Shown: positions 21,582 to 32,943, counted from the stretch's first letter. The stretch: 64,000 bases of DNA from Pseudomicrostroma phylloplanum (GCA_039545275.1 BCHS01000003.1:682001-746000), one strand, 5' to 3'. The notes: generated by a model from the sequence alone, not told the origin. A program made the numbers and translations.

Positions 21582-24500
21582 ATGTCTCTCAATCAGAGGA
21601 GACAAGCTCGTCCGCAAGCTCTTCCCGCAGCTGGACCCTCTTCCCAGCCGTGGAGCTCGGATGATGATTTCGCCCAGGAGGCAAGGAAGGACGCAGAGAT
21701 CTACAAGAAGTCACGCGGCGAGAAGCCAGCAAAGAAGAAGAAGAACCGGGAGGAGTCAAGAAGGGAGTATCAAGCTGGGATTGTGGCTTTGTGCAAGCTT
21801 CTCGGTGAGTGGGTCGTCACATGCCACGGCAACACATGTCACTTTCCCTGAACCTCACTTCCACGTCCAATCATAGACCCCACCTCCAAGGAACTGGTAC
21901 CTGTTCTTACGGGTCGTATCACAGCTCGGTCCATTCAACAGCTGTCCAGAGCTCGACCCCACCGAGGTAGGCCGAGAGAGGAAGCTGCACAAGCCTACAA
22001 CAGCGATGGCAGCGAGGCCTCGGCTCATACTTCTGATGACGAAGATGTAGAGCACGAGCCGCCTCCTTTGAGAGATGATGGGGCCAATGCTGAACCATGC
22101 GCTTCTAGTGAGGAGGAATCGGAAGAGGACATGCTCGCGCATCCTAAGGCTAGGCTGTCTGGCAAAGCTCAAGTGAAGGCGGAAGCTGAATCTTCGGACG
22201 AGGAAGAGGTATTCAGCTTGCGTACCACGTCGCAGGCACAGAATTCGATCGAAATTTCCCTCGCAAAGGAAAGCTCCGCCTCGAAGTGTCCCATGGAGTC
22301 AGACTCAGAGTCTGAGGAGGAGGAGATGGCCTTAATAGTGCGTCCTAGGACTCAATCGGTCGGTAAGCTTGGGGCGAGCGTGCCGCCTTCCGACAACAAA
22401 GCGCCCACCTCGGCGGAGAAAGATGCTCGGCCATGCTTTGCGTATACTCGGGAACAAGCCCAGATCGGCCCTTTGGTCTTAGATGCCCAAGCCTCGGTCA
22501 AGGTCCCCGCCTCTATCAATCGCTTTTTGAGAGAATATCAGCGAGATGGTATCAAGTTCCTCTACCAAGCCTGGAAGGAGCGGAGAGGTGCCATCCTGGG
22601 CGACGACATGGGCCTTGGCAAGACGGTGCAGGTGATCGGGTTTCTGAGTGCCATCATGGGCAAAACGGGCAGAGAGCAAGACCTTGATCGTCGCATCAAG
22701 GCTTCCCGAGCATCTCGTATCGCAGCTGGATCCCGCCCCAACGACATCTGGCCTACGTGCCTGGTGCTTTGTCCACAGACGGTGACGGGAAATTGGCTGA
22801 AGGAGCTCGAGACCTGGGGATACTTCGAGGTTGCGCCGTATGGCACTGGACACCCTGATCCTCTGAGCTCCTTCAAGCGAGGTCGACTTGATGTTATAGT
22901 GGCCTCGCACGAATACGCGATCATGCGTATCGATGAGCTGCAAGACCTCGATTTCTCTTGCATCTTCATCGATGAGGCTCACAAGTTCAAGTCGTCAATC
23001 ACAAAGGGGACCAGAGCTATGAACGAGTTCAGATGTCCTGTGCGGTTTGCCATGAGCGGGACCGTAATCCAGAACCGCTACGAGGAGATGTGGTCGATAT
23101 TCGACTGGACCAACCCTCGCAAGTTCGGAACGGTTAAAGCTTGGAGGGACCTCATCGCGATGCCTCTGAAGATGGGCCAGCGGAGGGGAGCCTCTGCTGA
23201 TGAAGTAGCTGACCACCGTCTCATCAGCAAGCTCTTCACCCAGAATCTTCTTCCTCCTTTCCTGCTGCGCCGTACAAAAGCACTTATCGCTCATCAGATG
23301 CCCGTCAAGGTCGACAAGATCGTCTTCTGCCCTCTGGCCGCCGAACAGATTCATGCTTACCGCAAAATCTGTGAGCAGCCAGAGGTGCTGATCATGATGC
23401 GTATGAACGATCCTTGCCCCTGCGGCCGGTTGGACAACGAGGGCAGACAGTTTCGACGCAAGAACTGCTGCAACAAAGGTGCAGCCAAAGATCTCTTGCT
23501 CTACATCAATCTCCTGACCTGCCTGGCGAACCACGCCGCGTTGTTCTTTCCGGACCCAGATGATCTTAGAAATCTGAAGGAGAACGTCAGGGAGCGATTC
23601 GAGAAGCAGCGAGGGTATGTCAAGCTCCTTTGGCCAGACAGCTGGGAAACGAAGCTCTGTAATGCGAGCAACGGCCTCCAGCCTAACTTGTGTGGCAAGT
23701 GGCTTGTCCTTCGGGATCTTCTGAGTACTTGGCAGAAGCAGGGCGACAAGGTGCTCTTATTTACGCGCTCCATTCGGCTGCTCAACTGGCTGCAATGGTT
23801 CGTGGAGCACTCCGCCTGGTCCTTCCTGCGTCTGGACGGCACGACCCCGCAGGCTCAGAGGCAGCAAAAGGTCGACGACTTCAACGGCGATCCGTCCATG
23901 TTCCTGTTTCTCATCTCTACACGCGCTGGCGGCACAGGGCTCAATCTGACAGGCGCAAACAAGGTGGTCATCTTCGATCCATCCTGGAATCCCGCTGAGG
24001 ACATGCAGGCCATGGACCGAGCGTACCGCTTTGGCCAGCAGCGGGACGTGTATGTTTACCGCCTCATCAGCGCCGGAACCCTCGAGGAAATCATCTATGG
24101 CCGTCAGATTTACAAGTCGCAGGCTGCAAATATTGCCTACACCGCCTCCTCTGAGCGACGCCTCTTCACCGGCGTGGAGGGGATGGATGAAATGTATCAT
24201 GGCGAGCTGTTCGGTCTGCAGAACATTCTGTCCTTCCGCGAGTCTGGGTCGATCACCAAGGCCATCATTGAGGATTGCGAGGTCGATGAGGCCATTCAAG
24301 AGATGCGCAAATTCCTCCGAGAATTCGGCACATCCGCTGCTGGCGCATACGGTGACGACAGCGATGAGGAGCCCGACACGCGCATGGACAGCAGAAGTGA
24401 TGCCGGCCAGTCGGATGCGGACGCAGGGCCTAGTGCGAGCACCTCTCGCAAGAAGAAGAGAGACTCCAGTCCGGTAAAGGGCAAGGAGAAAGCCGTCGAG

Positions 24501-24710
24501 GACGAGATCCTCGCCTCACACGGCATCTCATATACACACGACCATCGAGAAGTGATGGAGGGCCCTTCCCGCCGACAACGACGCCAACGTCACGCTTCTG
24601 ACGAGGCCGATGAGACCGAGGAGAGCTCGCCGGGACCGAAGAGGCCACACAGGCAAGGAGGGGCCGTTTGGCCTCCTCCACGCAGGCGCAGGCGCGAGGA
24701 TGAATTGTAG
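21582..24710 (+). CDS. SNF2-family DNA-dependent ATPase, ERCC6L2-like
   Basis: Two exons: 21582-21804 and 21877-24710; 1018 aa. The N-terminal 230 residues are acidic and Ser-rich. The helicase core is complete: Q-motif region FLREYQRDGIKFLYQAW, motif I GDDMGLGKT near residue 315, motif II DEAH near 440, motif III MSGTVIQNRYEE, motif V STRAGGTGLNL near 755 and motif VI AMDRAYRFGQQR. After DEAH come WSIFDWTNP and a Cys-rich insertion (CPCGRLDNEG ... NCCNK) typical of ERCC6L2/Rad26-like proteins. The C-terminal segment (QIYKSQAANIAY, then GVEGMDEMYHGELFGLQNIL) also matches that group. Known relatives act in genome maintenance at transcription- or replication-linked DNA damage. The tail is basic and disordered, with possible nuclear localisation signals (GPKRPHRQ, PPRRRRRE). 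Confidence 0.85.
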
Positions 24711-25170
24711 ATAACAAGTGGATATACCCGGGATCAAGGAAGAATAGGACACGATGGGGACCTGAAGGACAATGAGAGCAGAGACCCCGTGCTAGGTGAG
24801 AAAGAGGCAGGTGAGCGTGTATGGGAAGACTTGTACTATAGAGAGGTTCAGTAGAAATGAAGGTGTGTGGTTGTCTCATTGGCCATGGCTGCTTGGTACA
24901 TAGAGATGATCATCGACCCAAAATTCCCTTCTGACGCTCCGGAGGATGTAATGTATGTCTTGTTGCGAGACACCATGGGCACCGCGTCACCCACTGTCCC
25001 GCCCTTCCTCGCTACGATCTGTACCGCGTCCACAGTGTAGCCCTTTGACCTCTTCCCTGCCCAAAGGATCCAACCCTACCCTCCGCCTGTCCGCATCTTC
25101 TACCCTTCCCTTCCCGTCTCGGCTTCGCGCCTCGCAAAGCCATCCTGCTCTCTTTACCCCTCTAGATTCT
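24711..25170. other. Convergent intergenic region, SNF2 gene / EBP-PIS1 gene
   Basis: 460 bp between two convergent stop codons. It should hold both 3' UTRs and polyadenylation signals. No gene or repeat is visible. Confidence 0.5.
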
Positions 25171-26971
25171 CTAAAGCTTGCCTTCAGCTCTTAGCTGTCT
25201 CCGCTGCTCCAAATCCACTCCAACAAGGACCTTTGCCGCGGTCCAGAACTGGACGACGGAGAAGACCTGCTTCATAAAGCAGATGGGCAGCGTCACGGCA
25301 GCGGCGACCATGGGCCATGTCACTTTGCCCACCCCAGCAAAGAAGAAGCCGCTCCAGCCCTCGGGACTCAGGGCGGCTTGCTTTAGCAGCTGTGTCCTGA
25401 GTGTGGAGCCAAGAGGCCAGAGGAGCCAGTCTGGATCTAGCCCCAGGGGAGTGGGATAGAATTCTATCAGGTAGAGGCAGACGAAGAAGAGCTCGTTGCC
25501 TGCGCAGAAGAAGAAGAGGGTGCGCTACGAGGGAAAAGAGGAAGGGAAAGGAGGAAGACATCAGCGAGTCGCTCTGCTGCTCGCAACACATCTGCAATTG
25601 CAACTCACGCTATCGTTGTAGTAGTACCACAGAATGCGCGACACTTCCGAGGTGACGAGCTTGTGGCTGGCCGCGCCGGTCAGAAGCGAGGAGTACATGT
25701 GAATGTAATGACTGCTGAAGTCGAGCGTGATGAGGAATTGGAAGACGAGCGCAGCCCGAGGGTAGGTCTTGGTGAGGTAGCAGAGGAGACAGGCCGTTGT
25801 GCAACGATCTGTCACCATGTCTAGCACTGCGCCAAACTTGGTTGATTGACCAAGGCGACGGGCTGCCACTCCATCTACTGCATCCAGGAGGCAGGAGACG
25901 CCGTAGAGGAAAGTGCAGGCCTTAGGATGGATCTGCATATAGTACAGAGAGAGAGCTGCGAGGACGACTCGAGTGTACCCTACGGATACGAAGTCAGATG
26001 AGAGGCAAGGGGTCAGACTCTAAAAGGCACATCTACTGCAAGTGCTCGCCAAACTCACCAACGAGGTTCGGCACGAAGAGGAAAACATTCTCCTCCGGCT
26101 GCCTGGCATTGTTGATGGCGCCCTGAGTGTCGATGTTCGAGAGCTCCGAAGATGCACTACCTCCCACAGTCTCTACCACCTTGACAGTCTTGACCTCCTG
26201 CACAACACCACTGCTAGCAGGCGAGGACGACATGTGGCTCACTGCTCCAGCCCGAGTGCTGGAGGTGATGGCCCTGAAGGAGTCATAGAGTAGGTAAAAG
26301 GGAATGAAGACCCAAACGAGGTTCATGAAGAAGAGGTAGACCCAGAGGAACATCCAATTGTCCGATGCCAGGGCTTTGCAGCCGGTCAGCCACTCCGGGG
26401 CAAAGGTCATGAAGCCCCCGTAGATCTCGGCAGTGGAGAGAACTACGGCCCAGTAGTGATAGCTGAACTTGTTCTGGCTCAGCAGATAGGCACAGTAGCC
26501 AGCCAGGGGGCCCGCTCCTAGGACCGTCAGAATTTCAAGAGCAACGATTGTGGGATCGGCAGTTCCCCATCGCGAGTCGGCCCTAGCGTAGTCCTGCCAG
26601 AGATATGCGAAGAAACCCTTGGAGTTGTTGACTGTCCGTGAGAAGGTGGAAAAGTAGAGGAAGGATCCTTCCAGGGTCAGGTGGCAGATGCAGTCGAACA
26701 CGAGCCAGGTGAAGATGAGCTTGACCTTGCTTCCGGCGAGGATATCCCGCTCCTGCTCTGCTTGTGTGAGGCTCGAGCTGGCCTTGCGAGTCGATTGCCG
26801 CTTCCCCTTTGCAGATCCATTGACGGCAGGCTCAGATGACAATGATGATGACTTGGGGAGGGCGAAGGCTGCGAAGGCGAGGGCGGTGCCGACCATGGAG
26901 GCGACATATGCCAATGCGGCAATGGTCTGCTGCTCGAACAGAGGCGCGAGGAGGGACGTTTGGCCGACCAT
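25171..26971 (-). CDS. PIS1: EBP (sterol isomerase, EXPERA) domain fused in frame to phosphatidylinositol synthase
   Basis: Three exons: 26971-26059, 25979-25609, 25524-25171; 545 aa, all in frame. Residues 1 to about 240 form an EBP/EXPERA domain with four or five membrane helices. The conserved H and E of C-H-LTLEG, the later E of VALEILTVLG and the N/W-rich last helix (NLVWVFIPFYLLYDS) are present, as in delta8-delta7 sterol isomerase. There is no stop after this domain. The frame passes through a Ser/Val-rich linker with a Met at 26233 (residue 247) into FLFVPNLVGYTRVVLAALS and the CDP-alcohol phosphotransferase signature DGVAARRLGQSTKFGAVLDMVTD, i.e. DGx2ARx8Gx3Dx3D. This is CDP-diacylglycerol-inositol 3-phosphatidyltransferase, an essential ER enzyme. 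The Met at 26233 would give a normal-looking 299 aa Pis1. Either one bifunctional ER protein or two products from one locus is made. Confidence 0.85.
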
Positions 26972-27828
26972 GTTGGGTGGGTGTATGATGAGCAGAGGTG
27001 ACTGCGAGGGGTTGTGGCTCTAGTACCCGGCGTGGATATGGGTGTTCAGAAGCCGCGGTATGTCACCTTGTCCGGCCCTGTTATGGTGGAGGAGGGGGAG
27101 GAGATGCGAAGTGGTGACGATGGGAAGGAGCCGAGACGGCGGGAGCACTTTGGCAGCTGAGTCCCGATGCGCCGCCTTCCGTGCACTGGGGCGCGTGAGT
27201 GAGGTAGGCAGGCAGGCAGGCAGCCTAGGCAGCAGCCCCGGCAGCCGGCCAAGCCAAAGGCGGCAGCATCCCTTCGGCCGTGTGGTGTGGTTCCGATCCG
27301 ACGGCTACTGTGGGGCCCAAGCGCATGGAGCGCCTGTCGAGACAATTGTCCGAGCGTGGGGTGGACGAGGCGCGTACCTTCTCTCTCCTGGCAATCATCC
27401 ATTGTTCGTTCGTGCCCAGGAGCCATTGCCCACCCTTCCCAAGCTCAACCAACTGGCTCAGACAAGAGAGCACGGTGGTGGTCAGCACCGGGAAAGGGGC
27501 TCCGCGGGTCACGGTCGATGATCAAATCCTCACAACTCGCCATTCACATCGGCGTCGTCCACCTTCGTCTTTGAACTTCGACCCTTGACCAAAGCACCAC
27601 TTTCACGATTCGCAACGACTTTGCACCAGTAGATGATTCTGCAACTCCTGAAAAGGAACAGACACGAACGCCTTGGCGTTTGATGACCTCACGACTTCTT
27701 CGACGACGTTAAAGCGATACGACGAGGTGCATAGATTCAGCAGCATTACCAGATTCAAGATACCCGCCCCCACATACCCGCCCTCTTTATACCCACACAT
27801 ACCACTGTACAGCTTTGCGCTTGACATC
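26972..27828. other. Divergent promoter region between EBP-PIS1 and the TPR gene
   Basis: 857 bp between divergent starts. The TPR-proximal part (27730-27828) is CT/AC-rich with TTTATACCC near 27786, a likely TATA-like element for the plus-strand gene. Short imperfect GGCAGGCAGGCAGGCAG repeats lie near 27207. No gene is supported. Confidence 0.45.
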
Positions 27829-30647
27829 ATGGCTCGAGGCAGGACCAACAAGCTACGCAAGGCAGAACGAGAGTCCAAGCAGGGAGCCGCGACCGTCGGT
27901 ATCCCACCCATCCCTTCACGACGTACATCTGGGAGATCCAGTACGGCTTCCGGTTTCCGGCTCGATCGCGACCCGCACCCGGATGATCACAAGATCGAGT
28001 GCGACCAGTGAGTATGCTGCAGAGCCGAATGATGGTAGATAAGCAAGACCAGAGGACCCTACATGGCCTTGTATGCTAGCAGACCACAGTGCATAGAGTT
28101 GGTCTGACAGCGAGAGGGCCCGACCTGTATGACTGAACGCTCTCCGCGCCCCCTCTTCCTCTCGCGTGGATAGTCGCAACATATCAAGCTCGCGGATGAG
28201 GAGAGTCTCGCTACTTCTGAAAGAAGTGTTCCTTGCTGCCTTCGACACGGCAGCCTCAACCAATCTTCGCGAGATTCCAAAGAGGATCGAGGACCACATG
28301 ACGAGGGAGCAGCTCATCGAGCTCGCCGACGTTGACTTCGACCTACAGGTGAGATTGGTGTTGGCTGAAGTGACCCTCGGCGCCGTAAGGCTCGCTGACG
28401 ACTCGCAGAGATGCTGTGCTCCTCATCTCCCAGCTGATCAAAGAGATGGCTGATAGTTCCGGCCTCAAAGAAGAACTCAAGGGATGCATCAAGCAATTCT
28501 GCGAGTCGGACTTTGGTGGGGATCTGATCTTGCAAGGTACCGACGACTGTTTCGATGCTCTCTGCAACATAGGCGCGAGCCACGGGCATGATCTCAATAC
28601 ACTAGGACCCCCCTGTGCATGCTCCTTCACGCATTGCATGTCCTGCATAGAGCATCTAGTGCATGTCTGGAAGGAAGTCCAAGTGACACCACCGCCGATC
28701 CAGATTGTGCATCTGCAAGAGTCCAAAGTGGTGGCTATGATGGAATCTCTTGCTGACGAGGATTGGATGGACTCGGGCATCATTCTTGACGGCTTGGCCT
28801 ACAAGACCGAAATTACCGATGCGCTCAACAAGATGAGGGACACTCTATGGGAGGCCGCGGGCGAGCTCGAAGCGACGCATATACAGACCTGGAAAGTCAG
28901 CCGTGAATTCATTTCGGGTCTCACTGGCCTTGAGTTGTACTATACTGTGGCTATGCGCGAGCTCATCGCTGCCGGCCATCCGTCGATGATACCGACGGGG
29001 TCTGCGGTGCCCACCGTCGAGCCGAAACGCAAGAGAGACCCTGTTCCTTCTCTACGCGAGCAACATGCACGGCTGAAGAAGGATGTCGACAGACTACTGA
29101 AGGCGGATGAGAAGCAACGACCGGCTCTTGAAGCAATGAGCATTGGCTATCGCAGGGTCCTGGCAAGGCACTTTCGAGATCTTGGTAACACTGCGTATAC
29201 CATGTCCGATTATGTCATTGCGAACGGGCTCTATACACGAGCGATCGGCTACGATGCCGAGGATCCCATCTACCCGCTCAATCGCGCAGCTTGTCGGATC
29301 AAATTGAAGTGCTTCTCTTCAGCCGAAACTGACTGCTCATCGGCCTTGTCAATGGACCCATCGAACTACAAAGCGTTCTTTCGTCGTGGAGTCAGCAAAG
29401 TCGGGCAAGGCAGGTATGAGCAAGCGAAGCGGGACTTTGAGGAGGTTCTGAAGCTTCAAAAGCATAACCCTGCGGCTCTGAAGGAGCTAAAGGAGCTCGA
29501 AGCCAAGAGGTTGGCAGGCCAAGGAGGTCAATCTAAGGCGAATAGCAGCCGCGCTCCGGCAAAGAAGTCCACCACTAGCGTCAGCAAGCCTGGGAAGGGT
29601 AAAGCTAGTAAGCCTCCCGCAGCTGCTTCTGTCGCCGTTCCAGCCGCTTCAAGCGAGGACATTACAACCAGAAAGAGCCCCCTGGTCGATATCCCGAGAG
29701 CAGAAGAGCTGGAGCATAGCCTCTCGCAGCCACCAACGCCTGTAGAGGGCTCTCCGCCTGCTACAGAGGCAGATCCAAGCTCCGAGCCAATTGCTGAGAC
29801 AATGCCCGTATGTGAGGAGCCAGAAGCTGCAGTAGAAGAAGTCTTCATGCCAGCCACCTCTTGTGCTGAGCCTCTCAAGGAACCGGAAGACATGTCTGTC
29901 GCGGATGACAAAGAAGACGCGCTGACTCCCGAGGGCAAGCCAGACGACACGCAGCCGAATCGCGTCTACATCCTTCCCGAGACGATCTCAGCCCTCAGCA
30001 AAACGGCGATCGGTCTGGCAAATGACGTCAATCCATTCACGGACGCAGAGGAAGCAGAAGACTACCGTGCCCACGCTGCCAGGGTCGCGAGGCTCCTCGA
30101 TGGTCTTCAGCACTGCAAAGCAAACATGGAGTCGGCTGACGTTTCGACGCGAAAAGAGGCAATTGCTTCTGCCAGTCAACTGGTCAAGGAGTTTGAAGCT
30201 ACAGAATGCGAGTCGCGCGCTCTCACGCAGAAGGTCGTCAAGCGGACAGAGCAGCTGACGAGGGCGACTGCTAAGATCACTCGTCCCCGTTCCCGACGTG
30301 CCATCTCACACAACAACAGAGCCTCGCATGCGGCCAAGGCCAAGATTGAAGAGATAGACCCGAATGCACCCGGAGCGAGCGAGACGTCTGAGCAGCGCAA
30401 GGCGCGGCTGGACAAGGAGACGCGCGACCAGCTCTACTTCACTTGGGCCTTCATCCTCATTGTGCAGCAGAAGACGGGCGCACGCCTCCTGAAGAGTCAG
30501 CGAAAGCGACCCGAGGGGATCCTCATCCGTGACACATACGATGGCCCCGTCCCCGAGCCTGTCCGACGCGATAGTGATTCTGGCATCGAGCGATCGCCCG
30601 TGGCAAAGGCTCGAAGGAAGATACGTGAGAAGGCGAGCGATGCCTAA
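27829..30647 (+). CDS. TPR-domain protein of unknown function
   Basis: Three exons: 27829-28007, 28174-28348, 28434-30647; 855 aa. The second acceptor (CTCCCAG at 28433) was chosen because it is the only nearby one that keeps frame. It follows a CTGAC branch-like site. The N-terminus is basic (MARGRTNKLRKAERESK). Residues about 360-467 hold tetratricopeptide repeats: HFRDLGNTAYTMSDYVIANGLYTRAIGYD, then YPLNRAACRIKLKCFSSAETDCSSALSMDP, then FFRRGVSKVGQGRYEQAKRDFEEVL. Such repeats usually bind the C-termini of Hsp70/Hsp90 or act as scaffolds. The region 470-650 is Pro/Glu/Ala-rich and probably disordered. A helical, coiled-coil-like part follows (LARLLDGLQHCKANMES ...), then a basic end. I do not recognise a named orthologue. 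Confidence 0.8.
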
Positions 30648-31171
30648 AAGTGGTGTGCCTAGGAGTGGTGTGGGGCATAGCTTGGCGCGTTGTACCTGAC
30701 TCGAAGTGGGGTCGTGTAATAGAAGATGAATTGAACGCGCCAGCCCTGCGGGCTGGTACTGTCACCCAATTACTGACTGATGAGGTAGTATATGTGAAGA
30801 TGATCTGGACTCCTCAGCTCTGGTGCGCCATGATTCGTGAGAAACGCTGCACCATATGCGGTCGTGTAGTAAAACATGAAGTGTACGGCACGCCCTCCCT
30901 TCTCCGCAGGATGCTCACGCTGCCAGGCAGGTGATGTAGTTGAAGATGAACTGAACACCCCCATGCTGGGATGGTTGTATGAGTGAAGATTAACAGAACG
31001 CTTCAGCTGCGTCGCCCAGGCTCATGATGCAGGGTGCTACAGGAGAAAATGAATGGAACGCCTCCGCTCCTCCCCCCATTCTGGATCAAGATGTTGATCA
31101 GAAAACGTATGATTGAAGTCCTTGGTTAGGGACAAAAGAGCTAGAATACATTCCCGCCCGACCGCCCACCT
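30648..31171. other. Repeat-bearing 3' flank of the TPR gene
   Basis: 524 bp between the TPR stop and the stop of the small membrane protein gene. It holds at least six degenerate copies of the ~35 bp repeat, annotated separately. No gene is supported. Confidence 0.6.
30711..31066 (+). repeat. Six degenerate copies of the ~35 bp repeat, spaced 43-76 bp
   Basis: The GAAGATGA-type cores start at 30722, 30796, 30872, 30942, 30985 and 31045. Each is preceded by a GTGTAGT-like sequence and followed by a CC-rich end. The copy at 30942 matches the core GTAGTTGAAGATGAACTGAAC best. A short perfect hairpin (CCAGCCC tgc GGGCTGG) follows the first copy. The family also occurs, inverted, at 12042-12233. 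Confidence 0.7.
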
Positions 31172-31372
31172 TCATCTCACTCCCTGCGGCAGCACCATCC
31201 CCCTCTGCCTCGCCATCCTCACAGCCTCCTCCATCCCTCTCCTCTCCTCCTCCATCTTGTTCCGCTGCTCGACACTATCCATGTACTGCCAGGCGAGGTG
31301 CAGCGAAAAGTACGAGACGGAGCCATAGGCCAGACAGCGCAGGAGTGCTGGCCAGACTTGGCTGAAGGTCAT
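31172..31372 (-). CDS. Small single-pass membrane protein, or last exon of the upstream reductase gene
   Basis: A 66-aa frame from the Met at 31372 encodes MTFSQVWPALL, one hydrophobic segment (RCLAYGSVSYFSLHLAWQY) and a strongly charged C-terminal helix (VEQRNKMEEERRGMEEAVRMARQRG). It could be a small inner-membrane mitochondrial protein; no family is recognised. The frame stays open upstream to an acceptor (TTGCAG, exon start at 31444) with an Arg/Ser/Pro-rich stretch. The reductase gene just upstream ends in a perfect donor (GTGAGTAAG at 31599). Splicing 31600 to 31444 keeps frame, so this may be a C-terminal membrane anchor of that enzyme instead of a separate gene. Confidence 0.5.
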   Translation of the reverse strand: MTFSQVWPALLRCLAYGSVSYFSLHLAWQYMDSVEQRNKMEEERRGMEEAVRMARQRGMVLPQGVR

Positions 31373-31584
31373 TGGACTCTGAGGAGGTGGGGAGGGAGAG
31401 GGTGGAGTGCGTCGTGATGGGTCTCGGGATGTGTGCAGGCGTCTCTGCAAGAAGATGAAGAAAGGAGGGAGAGAGGGGAGAGGGGAGTTTTGTGTTCAGG
31501 CGGACTGTTACGAGTGTGGATGAGCCAGATGATGGTATGAGCGTCGTGTGCTCTAGAAGAGAGGGCGCAGAGGCAGCCAGACCT

Positions 31585-32943
31585 TCATACCTTACTCACA
31601 GCTGAAGAAGGGCCAGGGCCGGTTCCGGGGCCCTTGGAAGTGATCCTGCCCAGGATCTGGCTCTGGATGCGGGAAGCAACCGCACCATCGCCGCCTGCAG
31701 CGTGCGAGGCGATCCCGGCATAGTCCTCGTGGGGCACCTTCCACTCATCAAGAGTAGTGCTCAGGCCAAGATCCCGCACCAGCTTGCCGACTTCGACGCC
31801 GACTTCGACAGCCTTCTGCCTCGCTTCCTCGATGGAGATCGGGCGCGCTGGATCTGTCAGACGGTTCGTCTGTGGTGCGACGTAGGCCAGTGCGTCTGCG
31901 AGGGAGAGGAGTTGCTCGGTGGGCGTCGTCTCCAGCTTGGCGGTGTACTCGATCGCGTGGGCGAGGGTGAGGCACGAGGTGATACCGTGTGGAATCTGGT
32001 AGGTGGAGCCCAAAGCATGGCCCAGTGCATGGGAGACACCGAGGTTGCCCTTCCTCTTCTCAGGGAAGAGACTGATGGTGGCTGCGAGCTGGAGCTTTTG
32101 CCTTACACGCAGATCGCTGGGATCTGCCTTGCTTGCTCGCAGCAGGGGAAAGAGCTCTCGGAGGGCGCCGAGGTTCTGGTTGCGCAGCAACCAGTTGAAG
32201 TCACCTGGACGGTAGAGACCCTCGACTGCGTGGTCTACTGCTCTCATGCCTGAGCTGAGCCACAGCCTCTCGGGCGTAGAAACGGTGAGCTCTGCGTCGA
32301 GGATCAGCACGCGGGGTACAATGGCCGGGTGCGAGACGCCAGTCTTCTTGCCGTCCTTTGTGAAACCAGCATTTTGTGTTGTCTCAGCCACCGAGAGGGT
32401 GGTGGGGACGGCGATACTGGGCAGAAACGTGTCCGGATCCTCGTTGCCCTTGTGCTGCTCTTCGTGAATGTAGAACGAGACTGCCTTGGACGAGTCGATG
32501 GGAGAACCACCGCCAACGGAGATGAGGACGTCGATCTTCTCCTTCTTGACGAGCTCCACGGCGCGGTGAATGGCGTCTACAGGAGCGTGCTGGCCGATGT
32601 CATCGATGGTAGCGACGTACCTCTCTCCCAGAGCCTCCTTGACCTTCTTGATCACGTCCGTCTTCGTGTTGAGCGACTTGCCAGTGACGATGAGAGCCCG
32701 CTTGCGCCCACCGAGATCTTCGTTCAAGGCCGCATCAAGACCTTCCCGCAGGCATCCCGGTCCATAGCGAATGGAGGAGAGCTCTGTTGTCCTCCAGACT
32801 CCCCGGGGAGGGGCAGGTGCTGCAGATGTTGTGCTTGCCATTCTGACGACTGTAAAAGTGGGCCTCGGTATTGTGGGGTGTATGAGAGATATTGTGCTGG
32901 TGGAAGGTCGCAAAGAGCGCCTTATAAAGGAGGTGACCAGCAT
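31585..32943 (-). CDS. Iron-type alcohol dehydrogenase, maleylacetate reductase-like
   Basis: Single exon. From the Met at 32943 it gives 452 aa with an N-terminus (MLVTSFIRRSLRPSTSTISL) typical of a mitochondrial presequence. A Met at 32841 (MASTTS) would give a cytosolic form, and one at 33072 a longer form. Family features: the dinucleotide-binding SVGGGSPIDSSKAV, then SIAVPTTLSVAETTQNAGFT, and the metal-site region SSGMRAVDHAVEG ... GVSHALGHALGSTYQIPHG. The GFT/ETTQNAG wording and the HALGHALG block suggest maleylacetate reductase, which makes 3-oxoadipate from maleylacetate, rather than a simple alcohol dehydrogenase. It is divergent from a glutathionyl-hydroquinone reductase, which supports a role in hydroquinone breakdown. 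The stop codon overlaps a strong splice donor, so the true C-terminus may differ. Confidence 0.85.
   Translation of the reverse strand: MLVTSFIRRSLRPSTSTISLIHPTIPRPTFTVVRMASTTSAAPAPPRGVWRTTELSSIRYGPGCLREGLDAALNEDLGGRKRALIVTGKSLNTKTDVIKKVKEALGERYVATIDDIGQHAPVDAIHRAVELVKKEKIDVLISVGGGSPIDSSKAVSFYIHEEQHKGNEDPDTFLPSIAVPTTLSVAETTQNAGFTKDGKKTGVSHPAIVPRVLILDAELTVSTPERLWLSSGMRAVDHAVEGLYRPGDFNWLLRNQNLGALRELFPLLRASKADPSDLRVRQKLQLAATISLFPEKRKGNLGVSHALGHALGSTYQIPHGITSCLTLAHAIEYTAKLETTPTEQLLSLADALAYVAPQTNRLTDPARPISIEEARQKAVEVGVEVGKLVRDLGLSTTLDEWKVPHEDYAGIASHAAGGDGAVASRIQSQILGRITSKGPGTGPGPSSAVSKV

Noticed and set aside
28409..28433. Earlier acceptor (CGCAG at 28408) for exon 3 of the TPR gene
   Set aside because: It breaks the reading frame. 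The acceptor at 28433 keeps it and has a better pyrimidine tract.
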